The position numbers were made by a program, and so were the translations under genes. The notes under the pieces are model-generated. The model searched no databases, had not been told where the DNA came from, and saw only the letters and a list, made by a program, of their open reading frames with translations. 64,000 nt of DNA from contig RCAB01000246.1 of the NCBI GenBank assembly GCA_003640385.1, forward strand, positions 1 to 64,000, read 5' to 3'. Positions 40,701 through 52,532 of the stretch are shown here, piece by piece; position 1 is the stretch's first letter; every line of letters begins with the position of its first letter. The DNA comes from Setaria digitata. Lineage: Eukaryota > Nematoda > Chromadorea > Rhabditida > Setariidae.

Positions 40701-43700
40701 ATCGTGAAATAAAGTTTAGAAGTTGTTCAAATTTGTAAATATCTGCATGAAGTTTTTCAGTGATAAGACAAATTTATGTGTAAGCAGCATATTTCGAGAG
40801 AAGAACATAGAAAATTAAGGATTACATGCTTAGAAATGAAGTGAAAAAAAAATTTTATGAAGTAGAAATTTTAATTTAAAAAATAAAAAAAAAAAATTCT
40901 GAAGTGTGATTTTTAGACAGGAACGTTTAAATCGAATGAATCATTTCGGTGGTGCAATACCAAACTATCGTATGAAAAGAACTGCAAGTTTACCTAATAC
41001 TACTGCAAAAATGGTAATTTTATATATATATTTTCATACAAAAATATCAAAAAAGATGTAAAGGAAAGAATTTGGAATTTTTTTTTAATTTTAAAATTAA
41101 CCCAATTATATGATCACTTCCAATGTTAATTTAATCGTTATTTCAGTTCTTTTTGTTTTTGTCGCATTTTCCGTTTGTCATTACATAAGGAACAAATGAA
41201 AACTAAAATTTAACCAAAAAAAAAAAGGAAAAAATTAATGAAAACTAAAAGTTAGATAGAATGATTTTTGGTTAATAATGAAAACACTATATATTTTATG
41301 CTATATGTGAATAAATTTATAATCTACATTTTTTTTTTTTCTAAAATGAAAGCTTAAGTAATAATTCAATAATTTTGATATTTTTAAGGCAATTTCTCTT
41401 CTTTTTTTATGAAATTTTATGACGTATTTTTTCTCACTTTGTTCGGTTATTTCATTTTAGTTTAGCTGTAAATACTTGGTATATCAGTAATTAATTTTTT
41501 TTTTTGCTGAAAGAAAAAATTATTTATGTAGCCGTTATCATCAACGAGCGCTACCAGTGATAGCGCTCATATCACATCGCATCAACAGTATCAGATATCC
41601 GATATTGGTGCAAGAATGACTGAAAATCAGAATTCCAGAGATTTATTCATTTCATCGTCATCTTCTTCCGTTATGGGCAAGTTATTATTTGCATAGTTTG
41701 AATTTATATTTCTAATTCACTGTCTTTTTTGTTTAGAATTTCTCCTTGATTAATCTCTTGAACATCATTCAAAGTCTTCCTTTCATGAAGGCAAAGCTTT
41801 TTTTACTTCTGATCTCATCCTAATCTTCAAATTCCTACTGTTTCCCTCTTCTTTTTTTCTTTTTATGAAAAGAAAACTATCTTTACTTAGATTACTCTCT
41901 TTAGAAACTTGTCTTTACTTTCTTTTATAGAATTGAGGGGAAAAAAGAAGATATTTTTTCTGTTTGCTAATGTTTTTACGTGTAATGCGTCAGTGCTACG
42001 TGTCCATCCGAATATGGTTCTTTTCTTGTTTGATGGCATAATATTGATACTTTAAGAGAAAAAATTTCCATTTTTAATTCTTCCACTATTCTTTTAGCTA
42101 TTCGTTCAGATAGTTAGTATTGTTGGACTTTAGTTAGATTAATAAATTTAAAAACAAAAAGAAAAAACGAGAAGAAAAACTTATTCTCCTCCTTCAATAT
42201 TAGTTAATTATTTTCGCATAATATTTTATAATTTAATTTTTATTAAAATGATCATGGCTGATAAAAATAGTATATATTGTAAGTGTTAAAGTATTTGTAT
42301 CTAACTAACTTGTACCCAATTTCTGGTCTTAATTTTAATGGTGCTATAGAATGTGATGTTTTCTTTTTTTTGCGGAAATTTATTTTGTGTAATACATGAA
42401 AAGGCTTCGTCGTTATGGAATTCAGAGTGATTTATTTTATGCAATATATAATTTCAATTATCTTTATTAATATTCCTCATTTCATAAGCACTGGTGACTG
42501 ACCTTAGTTCTTTCAGTTTCAGATTTCCAAAGTGAAAAAAAAAAAAAAAACTTCTACATATTTCTGTTACATGTTTCATTCGTGATTGAGAGTACGTTAT
42601 TGTCCTGTGCTTTGCCTTAATTTTTTTTTTTTTTTTTTTTTTCTGGAAGAAGGTATTCTCTCGCTGAACCACATCTTACTACTACTTATTGCAATTAGTG
42701 AAAAGATAATTAAGTCACTTGGGACGATAAAATCTATACATTGAAAAGCCTAAAATAATGCTTTTCCAAATGCAAACTAATAAGTGCCATATAAGAAATA
42801 GTGAAATAGCTCATCATGTTTGTTAGATATTTCTTTCAACTTTTCGACGGCGAACATCCTTCATTCTTTTCTTATTTCACTATTCCAACTACCAGGACTT
42901 TAACGGTTAATTATTCCGATTAATGGATTACCAGGTAGATTAAATGTTCATTGTTTGAGTTGGTAGATTAATTCTTGATTATACCGGTTAATCAGTTAAA
43001 TCTTGACTATCTCAGTTGAAAGATTGATCAACTTGATTATTCCGGTTAGATGATTAAATTTCGATTATTCTTTTATGAACTAACTGGTGGTTATTATCGG
43101 ATAGATTAAAAATGTTAACTATTCTAGCTGATAGATTAATTTGCAGATTATTCGAGCTAATTGTTTCCTTACTTCCTACGCTTTTATCGACTGATAATTG
43201 TAATTTTTTTTTTTTATAAATTAAATTTAATTTTCAGCTCGCCCAACATCTCTTAATCTGAGACCGCTATGTTCTGGCAAACGTATGTGGTACTCGTTGT
43301 GAAATCGTTTGTTTGTAACTTTATCTTGCATATTAAGGTGCCATTGCTAATTGGAATCCTTCAGAAAGAGAGAGAGAGAGAGAGAAGAAAAGAGAGAGAA
43401 AGGGAAAGACAAAGGTAGAAGGGAAGGAATGGCAATTTTTAAAATCACATTTTAATGTAAAAAATTATCTTTAGTAGTTTTTATCACTTCACTGAAATAT
43501 CATCCTTTATTTTTACTAATCCGCAGGAAACCACAGAAAGAATTTATTTCTCCTTTTTTTTTTTTTTTTTTTGAAATATGTCAATTAATTACAGAAAAAT
43601 ATTAATTATCATTTGCAAAATTATAGGCAGTAGAACAGCAGTGGCTTTTTATCCAATTATGCATGCTTATTTAAGTTTGCATGATTAATTTTTTCAATTG

Positions 43701-46628
43701 ATAAAAGGATTTTATTGCCTGATAAGCAGCATCCTTTGTCATCCCTTAATTTTGCGTTTTGCATTTTTTTGCAATCCAGAATGCAAGTTAGCAATTGCTA
43801 TGTAAAATTTGGTGTTATTTGTCTGTCTTTCTTGCTTTGATAGTTAAAAAAAAAGCTTATTTCATGCATATAATTCAAAAAATAGTAGTAGCTACTAATT
43901 ATACCTCTCGGACTAAGCTCTCAATATATATAAAATTAAGCATTGGTATTTGATTGTTCTTGACTTATGCATGTTATTTGAACTAAAATAGTTAGATCTA
44001 AGTAATATCATTCTTATCATCATATTTTTGTCCTTTTCCATCAAATAGTTTTATCGGCAATTTTTTCTCAGAAGTACTATATCAATGTAGAATGACTGAA
44101 AATTTCCTTAAAACATAGAGAAGGTTTGAAACATTTAGTATGTAGTGTGATAAACAACGCAACTTACCTGAATGTATTTGCAAAATTAAGATTTGACTCA
44201 AAAGTAGCACAGAATTAATATCGTATTCTGTTTTTAATGACTACAAATACTGTTGAATTTTTGCAACTATTGCAATTATGAATAATTGTCAATTACAAAT
44301 TATGACTATGTTTCAACCGCTATCACAAACAACAAAATTGCCTAATTGCCATTAGTGTGATATTATGGTTTTTATTCAGTAAATATCACAAATAGTATTA
44401 CTTACCGGAAACGATTACTACTCAGTCACTGTTACAGTTAAAACATGATTACTTACAGAAATTTCCTTCGATAAGCACAAAGCGAGGTATTTCTCGATCA
44501 TTATGACGAATAAAAAATTCAGATGTTCATCCCATAACATATCTATTAGATATTTTAATTATCACCGTTGTTAAGTTTAGTTAGAATGATTAATTATCGT
44601 TATCTGGAATGAATAATTTTGCTCATCTATTTACGACACAAATTCGTCGTAATCGCTTCATTGTTTGGCTTCTCCTTCTTCTAAAACACGAATGCATACC
44701 TTCTGACAAAATTGTTAGATCTATGATAATGCAAACTTACCAACCTATAATATTATCATTTTTTTTTTTTTTTTTTACGGACGCACATTTTTGCACAATT
44801 ACTTTTAATTCAACTATTCACACATTACCTGCATTTGGTGAAAGTTATCCGTTGTTGTATATTCTCCCTGTATTCCCCCGTATTTTAGCTGTGTTGTAAA
44901 AATCTGATGTAATGAATAATAAATTAAAAATTTTAACTTTCGAAATTTTTTTCTTTTTTTTTACTTTCAGTGACTAGCTTAATCAGTCCAGCCAGAGAAG
45001 CAGCAAAGCTATCAGGTATTGATGAAGAGCAACAATGTTTTACGGTAAATAATTGATAAATTTATCTTTTATCCTTTTTCCGAATTCAATTATAATCATT
45101 TCGTCGACATTGTTTTTGTTATTAACTAGTGTTATCATTAGTTTATTATTGCTACTATTAGTTATTATTATTATTATAAGTTTTTTTTTTTTGAATCACA
45201 TATAGTAATTTTCATAATATCTTGAAGCAAATAAAAAGAGCATATCATAGCATTTTCTGACAAAATAAAATTAATATATCATACAATTGGCCATTATATT
45301 GTTTTATCTATTCTTTTGTTTCTGCAACTTTTTTTTGAATGTGAAAAAATAATTTTACAACAGTTAATTTTAAAATTATACATTCAATTTTAAGTTGTTA
45401 TAGAATATGAGCAAATCTTCTACGGTACCTGAAACAATGCACACGTCACTTACAAGTACTTACGATTTACGACTGGTAGTGCCTTGTTTTTCTTGTTTTT
45501 TTTTTTTTTGATTAATTACATTAGCACAAAAAAAAATTATTTTTTTCATTTCATTCATTTTGAACAGAAAAAATTTATTCTATTTGAGTTTATGAAAATT
45601 ATCTTTTTTAATTTAAGCGTGCAAATACGCGTGATTTCCAACGTCATTTGCATGAGTTGATCCGTTCACAATCAGCTATTACTGATGACAATGGAAATAC
45701 GCCACTGTTATCAGTAGCATCAACTGATAAGGAACAATTTGCATCAGTTGATAGCTTACCCAGTACAGAACCTCATTCGCTATCTACGTGTGGTATGACG
45801 TGCTCATCGGCATCGGATAGTGGTTGCATGCTTGAAAGTGATAGTTCAACGGCTACTATCGATGATGATCATAAGGTTTTATTATTCCATCAGTTTTTCA
45901 TTTTTCGATCCTTTTTTTTTAAAAAAAATTTCGTTGCATTTAATTTTTCTAAGCCATTTCTAATTTAGCGATTTACTAGATTAAATTACTCAACCATTTG
46001 CTAGATTAAGAGTTAACTTATAACGCTTTGTTTAATTTTGATTCGACCGCTTCTTCAATTTTTTTTTTGGTTATTATTAATCACATACTAGATTAAAAGT
46101 CATCCTTATAGCTTTTAAATTTTAAATGCTTTAATGCTAAATGCCGTCCATTTTGCTTATTTGAGATTTACTTGAAGTTCTCTCTAGCTGAGTTACGACT
46201 AGAATTTTGCTAAGTTAAACGTTAGAAAGTTAGCAATTTAGAAACGACTTCATGGTTTTGCAACCATTTTATTACATGCAATTCTTTTTTTTTTGAATAT
46301 GTTAGATATGAAATTGAATATGAAACTTTATCGTTCCCTTTTTTTTTTTTTTTTTTTTTTAAATAATCTGACATATATTACTAGAAATTTGTTGATTAGG
46401 AAAATTTTCATCGAATTCATTGAAGAGGTAATATTCGATGATTTTATCATATAGGTGCTTATAAATATGGATGAAAGTAGTGCCAACAACAACAATAACA
46501 ATAACAACAACAACAGCAACAACAACAACAATAACAATAATAGCAGTTACAATAATTCACTGAAGAAACCTTTGCCTGAATATGCAAAAACTGATAATCT
46601 TCAATGCGAATTAGAAGTTTCTAAATAG
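25796..46628 (+). CDS. klp-4: Kinesin-3 motor protein, KIF13 / KLP-4 type (43 exons)
   Basis: Plus-end microtubule motor for vesicle transport. Model: 1738 residues, all phases close. Exons 1-15: 25796-25853, 26484-26556, 26823-26893, 27237 (or 27225)-27317, 27412-27592, 28060-28147, 28409-28543, 28704-28816, 29148-29255, 29694-29792, 30043-30178, 30418-30522, 30690-30824, 31224-31384, 32063-32243. Exons 16-43 are in the next entry. Motor domain about 1-357: GQTGSGKS (about 92-99), NTESSRSH (205-212), DLAGSER (242-248). A neck coiled coil ([19 protein letters not shown]) follows. An FHA domain spans about 435-540 ([27 protein letters not shown]). Long stretches of the tail match KIF13[63 protein letters not shown]. 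This separates it from UNC-104/KIF1, and no PH domain is seen. Confidence 0.95.
31600..32010. repeat. Degenerate ~130-150-bp repeat in klp-4 intron 14
   Basis: Three related blocks share AAATCA(T/C)TT(A/G)CG, an AAGATATG or AAGATGTAACG core, GTAGTA and ACGCTA/ATGCTA, followed by TATATTT. They are diverged but in the same order. Confidence 0.5.
32471..46628 (+). CDS. klp-4: klp-4 tail exons 16-43 (exon map)
   Basis: Exons: 32471 (or 32537)-32614, 32929-32999, 33134-33274, 33375-33549, 33663-33862 (donor uncertain), 34341-34455, 34700-34795, 34903-35058, 35212-35391, 35735-35899, 36268-36405, 36968-37077, 37292-37412, 37498-37643, 37908-37963, 38171-38301, 38527-38622, 38764-38883, 39438-39491, 39804-39901, 40292-40405, 40917-41013, 41532-41676, 43238-43282, 44971-45044, 45404-45475, 45618-45875, 46455-46628. 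The last five exons are Ser/Thr-rich with little conserved sequence. The final exon ends with an Asn tract and then LEVSK-stop. KIF13B in mammals ends in a CAP-Gly domain; none is visible here, so this protein resembles the CAP-Gly-less form. The intron at 41677-43237 starts with GC instead of GT. Exon 37 has a 14-3-3-like site (RTASLP). Confidence 0.88.
36010..36150. repeat. Degenerate short tandem repeat in klp-4 intron 25
   Basis: Repeats of the type GACTAGAATCCTACCTGAA, GACTAGAACTCCTACCTGAA and then decayed variants. The first two copies are nearly identical; later copies fade into unique sequence. Confidence 0.55.
38345..38520. repeat. Degenerate ~36-bp minisatellite in klp-4 intron 31
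   Basis: Repeats built on GATGTTACCTTTTCATCGAGAATACC with changes, about four to five units. The array ends only a few bases before the exon 32 acceptor at 38526. Confidence 0.65.
39945..40050. repeat. Degenerate ~35-bp tandem repeat in klp-4 intron 35
   Basis: Units of the type AAGCCGATGAAGAGGATTTTGAACTTAAG, AGTCAGTAGAGAGGATTCTGAGGTTAAG and TTGATAGAGATGGATTCAGAATCTG. Three recognisable copies. Confidence 0.6.
41677..43237 (+). other. klp-4 intron 38, GC-AG type
   Basis: A 1.56-kb intron that starts with GCAAGT after ATGG and ends in TTTTCAG. GT-based alternatives give the wrong phase: the donor four bases later (GTTATT) leads to a stop in exon 39. No conserved alternative exon was seen inside. 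A minisatellite occupies about 42890-43165. Confidence 0.7.
42890..43165. repeat. Degenerate minisatellite in klp-4 intron 38
   Basis: Repeated units of about 40-45 bases around GATTATTCCGGTTAGATGATTAAATTT, with variants such as GATTATACCGGTTAATCAGTTAAATCTT and CTATTCTAGCTGATAGATTAATTT. Six or more decayed copies. Confidence 0.7.
43283..44970 (+). other. klp-4 intron 39, large
   Basis: A 1.7-kb intron with a (GA)n run at about 43370-43385 and T-rich stretches. An open frame at 44609-44899 has no family features and no matching splice phase, so I treat the intron as non-coding. Confidence 0.6.
46485..46541 (+). repeat. In-frame AAC/AAT tract coding poly-Asn
   Basis: Nineteen codons in the last klp-4 exon: ten Asn, one Ser, eight Asn. 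Both AAC and AAT are used, so the tract is not a pure triplet run. The antisense frame reads poly-Leu and is a shadow. Confidence 0.9.
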
Positions 46629-48573
46629 AAAATTTTTCATTCATAAGTTCTTATCAATTTTGAATAATTTCTATTTAACTTTTTAGCTAAACAAATATAA
46701 TTTGCAAAATTAAATGTCATAAAATGAAAATTTTCCAGCCCTATAATTTACCGTAGTACCATTTTTCTCTTGTCTAACTCGGAATCATTCTCTTTCTCAA
46801 TTTTAAGTTTTATTTCAGCGAAATCAGTAACTTGAAGCGGTGATAAGAAGAGACAGTAATGAGAACTGGTTATAATTAATAATGGAATATAGTAAAAATT
46901 AATGAATGATTTTTGTAATTAGTAGTAAAATATATAGAAACATAGCAAGAACTTCTAATTATCATTTTATGAATTACAATTAAACTTCATATAAAGCTTA
47001 GATGAAAACTATTTATTTCTTCTTATCACTCCTTTTTCTCCTTTTTTTTTTTCTCTTCAGGAGTAGCTTTAGATCTCGATATTTTGCACTTTAGTAAATC
47101 TTAATTCAACATGTGTTGATGTAATACTACACACAATATATCCTGAATTAAAGTAGTTCGATCTCCATTACTCTTTAATTTTCTTCTTTACTCATATCTT
47201 TCTCTTCCTCTCCCACCTTCCTTCTCTCTCTGAGGTGACACTAAAATTTTGAATTTATTTTAACATCATCATTCGTAATTTTTTCCTTTTTCCTTTTTTT
47301 TTTTTTTTTTTTTAATTGTATAATCTAATTTTTTGTTTAATTTAATTAATCCAAATCAATGCTTATTTCCTGACCAAAAGAAAAAAATTATTCGGCTTAA
47401 AATGATTTTGAATATTTTTTAGAATTTTTTTTGGAAAAAATTTCGGAATGAAGATATTTTTAAGGAGTTTTTCAGTTTTTCACAACATTTATTCAACATA
47501 ATGAATTCTTTTCTTTTCGTCACAATTGTTTAGAAATAACTAATGAATCGGTGCTTCAATGATGTGTAATCAGGCCAAATTAGCAGATGCTGTAAATTTT
47601 TGTAAAATTCACAACTCATTGCGCCGCTACTAATGCCTGAAAAAAAAAAGTAAAGAATGACCAAAAAGTTTTATTTTCGTTTTTGAGGCCAATATAAGCT
47701 AGGCGAAATGCGATGGCCTAATTAATACGGCCTTAAAGGCTCAATTCTTACATAGTTTTTTTTTTCTTTTCTTTTTTTTTTTAAAGAATTTAAATTTTCT
47801 ACGAGGTCTCCGTGAGCTTTATTTTCATCTTGCATCGTTTCTCTCTCTCTCTTTTTTTAATTTCTATAAAAATTATATTTATTCATTTATATATGATTAT
47901 CATTTATGGAACATCTTGTCATTTGTGATGGTGCAATGCTTTTCTTTTGGTAATTGATTTTGACAATTTTCATATTGTGTTATGTTGTTCATAGATTCTA
48001 AAACTTTTTTATTTCCTTTTTTTTTAAAAAAAAAAGAAAGTAGCAATTTTTTTTAGAAATATTATAATTATCATATTTATCGTTGTTAATGCTATAATGA
48101 AATTATTACGATTTGAGCAGCAAATGGTCTTTCAAAAAAAAAAAAAAAAAATGAATCCTTTAGTAAATTACAATATGTATAAATCAGCATGCATCAGCGA
48201 AATTGTATGGATCAATAAGGACATATTAAACATTTTTATTTATTTCATCATTTTTGAAATGATCGAAAAATTTATTGAAATTGTTTCCAAATTTTTCCTT
48301 AATTTCTGTATTTAAAGAGAAATAATTTTTTCGAGAAATGAAATGATCCATTTCAATTTTATAATTAGTATAATTAACAGAAAAGTTGAAAAAATGATCG
48401 AAGTGTAAATCAAAAAAAAGGCATGTCAAAATGCAAAATATGAAATAATACATCTAATTTGAAGAAAAAAGAACTGGCAAAATACTCCTTGACTATGTAA
48501 TATCGAATAATAAACGTAAAACATGAAAAGTAACAACTTTTATTCACTTTCCTGTTGTAAAAATTCCTCAAAA
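46629..48573. other. Intergenic region between convergent klp-4 and Na+/K+-ATPase beta genes
   Basis: The flanking genes converge, so this holds both 3' UTRs. Homopolymer runs and a CT-rich stretch are present. No gene is supported on either strand. Confidence 0.6.
48539..48544 (-). promoter_or_regulatory. Candidate polyadenylation signal AATAAA of the beta-subunit gene
   Basis: AATAAA on the minus strand, 29 bases past the stop codon of the Na+/K+-ATPase beta gene. Position and sense fit a very short 3' UTR. Confidence 0.5.
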
Positions 48574-51500
48574 TTACGAAAATTTCGGAACAAAATCAAA
48601 AGAAATAACTGTTTTACCATTGAAATCCTTAATGTTATCAAACTGATAACCTGCTGTGTTATCTTTTATTCTACAATCCATCGTGAACGGAGCCAAGTCA
48701 TCACTTCCATTTCGTATTACTGCATTTCGGAATGTCATTTTTACCATTATCTAAATTATGTTTCAAGAGGAACAAAAAAAAAGAGTTGAAAAAATCATTT
48801 AAAAAAAAAATGATGTATTTTTCAAAAAAAGAAAAAAGTATTTATATAATTTATCACTTTTTTCTACGTACGTTTATTCTATCTATTTTGCAAAATTAAT
48901 TATTACAAAGGTATTACCAGTGGTGGTAAACTGTAAAGGATATGGCCATTTTTTCCAACAACTTCTTTACCATTGCCATCGGTAATTTTTTGATTTGGTA
49001 TTAAATTCATTTGAAATCCACCATTACGTACTGATGTTGGCAAAGGCGGATAGTACGTGATATTGACGTAAATATTTGAGGAGTATTGGTATTGCTTGAA
49101 AAAAGAAAAGAAGTACTAATTAATGTTACACTTTTAATGATAATTTGTTTCAAATGATAGGCTGCTTTATATTCTTAGAGTTAAATCTATAAGATTAGAG
49201 AATTTTTGTTTGTTTTAATAAAAAACAAAAATAAAAAAAAAGAAGAGGAAATTGTTTGAAGAGATCAGATTATAATTGATATTTTATACTTTTGTTCAGC
49301 TAAACGTGCTACTAATACATCATACAAAAAACGGATAATTTCGGATTTCCGATATTGTGCCTTTTATGGAATTTTTTATTCCTACAATAATATTCTTGAT
49401 AAAAGCAATAATATGAAATTATCAGCTAATATTATCAGTTAAATTTCAGTTAGCAATGAACAAACCATGCGACAAAAAAATGGCAAATAATCGATTTTGT
49501 TTTTTGCTTTTGGCTTCCAACCCAAACGCTGAAATTTAAAAAAAAAAAAAAAATTGAAATTGAGGAAAAAACAATATGGCAAAAAATTTGGCATTTCGAA
49601 CAAAAATTGAACAGCGAAAACTTTTAAATGCTTTCTTCATTCGTTCGGTTAATTAGAGAGTGATTAATGATTTGACTGCAAATTTTTCTGGGAGTTGACG
49701 AATGACAAAAGAAAAAAGAATTTGTTTTAAACCTATTTTAAAAAAGGCAAATTTAAAAAGCAATCGTTAAATTAAGCAATCGTTCTTATTATTTAATTTA
49801 AAAGAAGATAAAAATAAATTTGTGCTGCTGATTAACAAATAAATAAAAGTGTTTAAAAAGAAATGATTACTGATATGCCCAACTAAAATTTGGAAAATTT
49901 TTGACGAAAAAAAAATGGTTTTCATAATTTTCAATGAAAATTCCTCAAAAAAAAAAAAAGACAGAGAACAACGAACAAATAATTTTGATTCATAATAATT
50001 AATTTTATTCTTGTTTAGAGTTAAATTAAAGCTCAGGCTAAATTAAAACTTAAGCATGATAGCATTTTTTAGAACTTACTAACATTTTCGAAAATAAACA
50101 ATATGCATGGATTGCCGGAATTATAGCCATAATTTGTTGCTTTAGAACAATCTGATTGAAATTGTTGCCTTATATCAATTGCGCACCAACGATTCTTATC
50201 ATGCCGTTCTCCTACTGTGCAAAATTTCAGATATCGCTTCATCATTTCCTGTTCTTCCATATATTCTTTAAAATATCCGAAATTTTATTCAGTAGCACAA
50301 TTTTAATTGTTAGTTTTGATAGAATTAAAAATGTCGATAATTGCATGGTTTCAGTGAAAATTTATTTCTATTAATTGCTTAGGACTGTAGTTGTATAACA
50401 TGAGATATATTATCAGTTCTAGTCAAAAATTTTTGCTTCTTTTTTTAAATTAATTTCTTAAATGAATATGAATAAATTTTTCTTTCAAAAAAAAAATGAA
50501 AAAAACAAAAAAAAACAAGAAATTAAAAACGAAAAACAAAGAAGTAAATCTAATTATGCGATAAGAAATAAATAATTCCAAGAATATGAATTTGGAAAAA
50601 GAAAAAAAAGGGATTTGAATAGCAAGTTTGTTAATATTTATTTACTTCATTTATTTTTTAAATTGGTTTAGAAAGAAATGACTTAAAAAAGATACTGAGA
50701 AATATTGCGTTGCCAAAGTTTTTCCAGATTTTTTTTAATAAAGTAAAAATAAATTTATAAAGTAATAAAAACTAATGATTTTATGAAAATTGGCATACTT
50801 TCAAGATAATCATCGATCTCTTTAACGTATTCAGCATTTGCTGTTTTATTTTTTACATTAAAGTAAAATATATTTACGGGTTGCTTCCGAATATTTGGTA
50901 TCATCATAAGGCCTAAAATATAATCAATCTTGTTTAATTCTTGGATCATAACAACTTTTTGCGTTTTTGTAAAATAGACTAATTAGTTACGTTAGTAAAT
51001 TAGTAAACTAAAAAAAAGGGAATAGAACCAAACCGGTTAGTTACTTTAATTTTTAGCGATATATTTCTAGTCAATATAGAGGAAGTAAAAAAAAAAAAAA
51101 TAAACGAAAAAATGCACAAATCTATCGTACACTAATTAATTAATTGTTCTACTTTTAATAAATTATTAAAGCAAAAAATTATCACTACTGTTCACCATGA
51201 CGAGATTTTTCCTGATATGCTATAACATCGAAAAGAGCTTTGCCAAAACCCGTAAGTAATGAAACCATTAAAACCAGCATTATGCAAACCATTGAAGTGA
51301 TAAAACCTAAAATAAACAAAAGAAAAGAATTAACAGAAGAAAAAAAAATTCATCCAAAAAAAGGAAAAAAGCAAAAAGTTTCATCAACAGTGAAAGTGCT
51401 GTGGCACACCTAAACAAAAACGTTGTTGCCTTTGAGAGGAATAATTTTCCTGAAAGACGTTCTGCAGGGTGATATTATCAGTGAAATAGTGATCAAAATT

Positions 51501-52024
51501 ACAAGCATTTGTGCTAATTGGAGCTGTATCATCGATCTGTTCTGCATTATAGACACTTTCATGATCATTTACTGCTAATGAATCTGTATTCGATACGTAA
51601 GCGTATCTGAAAAGAACTGTTTCAATCATTTTGAAAAATTATTCATTATTTATATTTCATGTCTATATGTTCGGAGAAAAAATAGATTTTTAGAAAGCTT
51701 AAATTTAAAAAAAAAAAAAATTATCTCTTTTATTTTTAGAATTAGAAATTGCATAAATTTGATAACTTTTTATTATTCTGAAACTTTGAAACTAAATATG
51801 AAGAAATAATTTATTAGCTGAGCTATATTTGCACAAATATTTCCCATTACTTCCAAAAATTTTACGTCAGATATTTTTAGGAAGTTAAATGCTATCCGAA
51901 CTCTCAGATAGCACAGTCATAATACACCTTTTAGTTGTTTTCATTCATATTTTATCATCAAAATTTCACGTACGTAATAAAAAGATAGGTGAAAAAGTTG
52001 TCAAACCAACCTTATGGTAGCCAT
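48574..52024 (-). CDS. Na+/K+-ATPase beta subunit (type II membrane glycoprotein)
   Basis: Partner of the pump alpha subunit, needed for its folding, delivery and K+ handling at the plasma membrane. Eight exons: 52011-52024, 51410-51606, 51196-51306, 50799-50912, 50084-50265, 49466-49528, 48918-49094 and 48574-48750, giving 344 residues with phases closing. Residues 1-70 are an unusually long, acidic cytosolic tail. One transmembrane helix lies at about 72-92, with no cleavable signal. The ectodomain has the hallmark SDCSK..NYGYNSGNPCILF block (family: YGY..GKPC) and YYPPLP. Six ectodomain Cys at 161, 173, 185, 199, 225 and 312 match the three conserved disulfides. N-glycosylation sequons fall at Asn129, Asn238 and Asn300. 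The start ATG has a good context (CCGATGG) and sits 14 bases before a GTTGGT donor. H+/K+-ATPase beta is the same family but is not expected in nematodes. C. elegans has several nkb genes; which one this matches is unclear. Confidence 0.9.
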
Positions 52025-52532
52025 CGGCAAAATTATCAGTGCTAAAATTCGTATCGAAACGGCTGTTAATCATATCAATTATAACAATTGCTACATTTGT
52101 CTTCTGAATGATAATACAAAAAATTTAAATGAATTTCCAAAAAAATAAAAACATTTTTTTCTTCAAAAAACTTTTTCTTCAATGATTATGCGCGACATCA
52201 TGATATTATTAACTTTAAAATTTAGTAATTTAAAAAAAAAACTAATAAAACTTTGAAAGAGACCAAAAATTAGCCACTAGATTAAAGGAAAATATAAATG
52301 AATTTGATTAAATCAATAAAGCATTGAAAGAAAAAAGTATATAATTAATTAAGCATGAAATTCAAAATAGATTTTCGAATTTCAACAATTTTAAACTGAC
52401 GCTTGTATATTATACTTCCCAATGATCTTCATCTCTTACATTTTAGTACTAAAAAATCAGGCAATTAGTCAAATATTAAATTAACAGTGATAATAGCAAA
52501 ATTCTTTATTCATTTTTCCGCTATCAGTAGCT

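Noticed and set aside
44609..44899. 96-codon open frame inside klp-4 intron 39
   Set aside because: No kinesin similarity and no splice sites in a matching phase.
46328..46537. Poly-Leu open frame on the minus strand
   Set aside because: Antisense reading of the klp-4 poly-Asn exon.
48523..48789. 88-codon open frame on the plus strand
   Set aside because: It overlaps, in antisense, the last Na+/K+-ATPase beta exon, which fits the family C-terminus and the splice phase.
49000..52000. First impression of a DEG/ENaC-type channel on the minus strand
   Set aside because: Only one transmembrane helix, and the YGY..GNPC block with six ectodomain Cys identify a Na+/K+-ATPase beta subunit.
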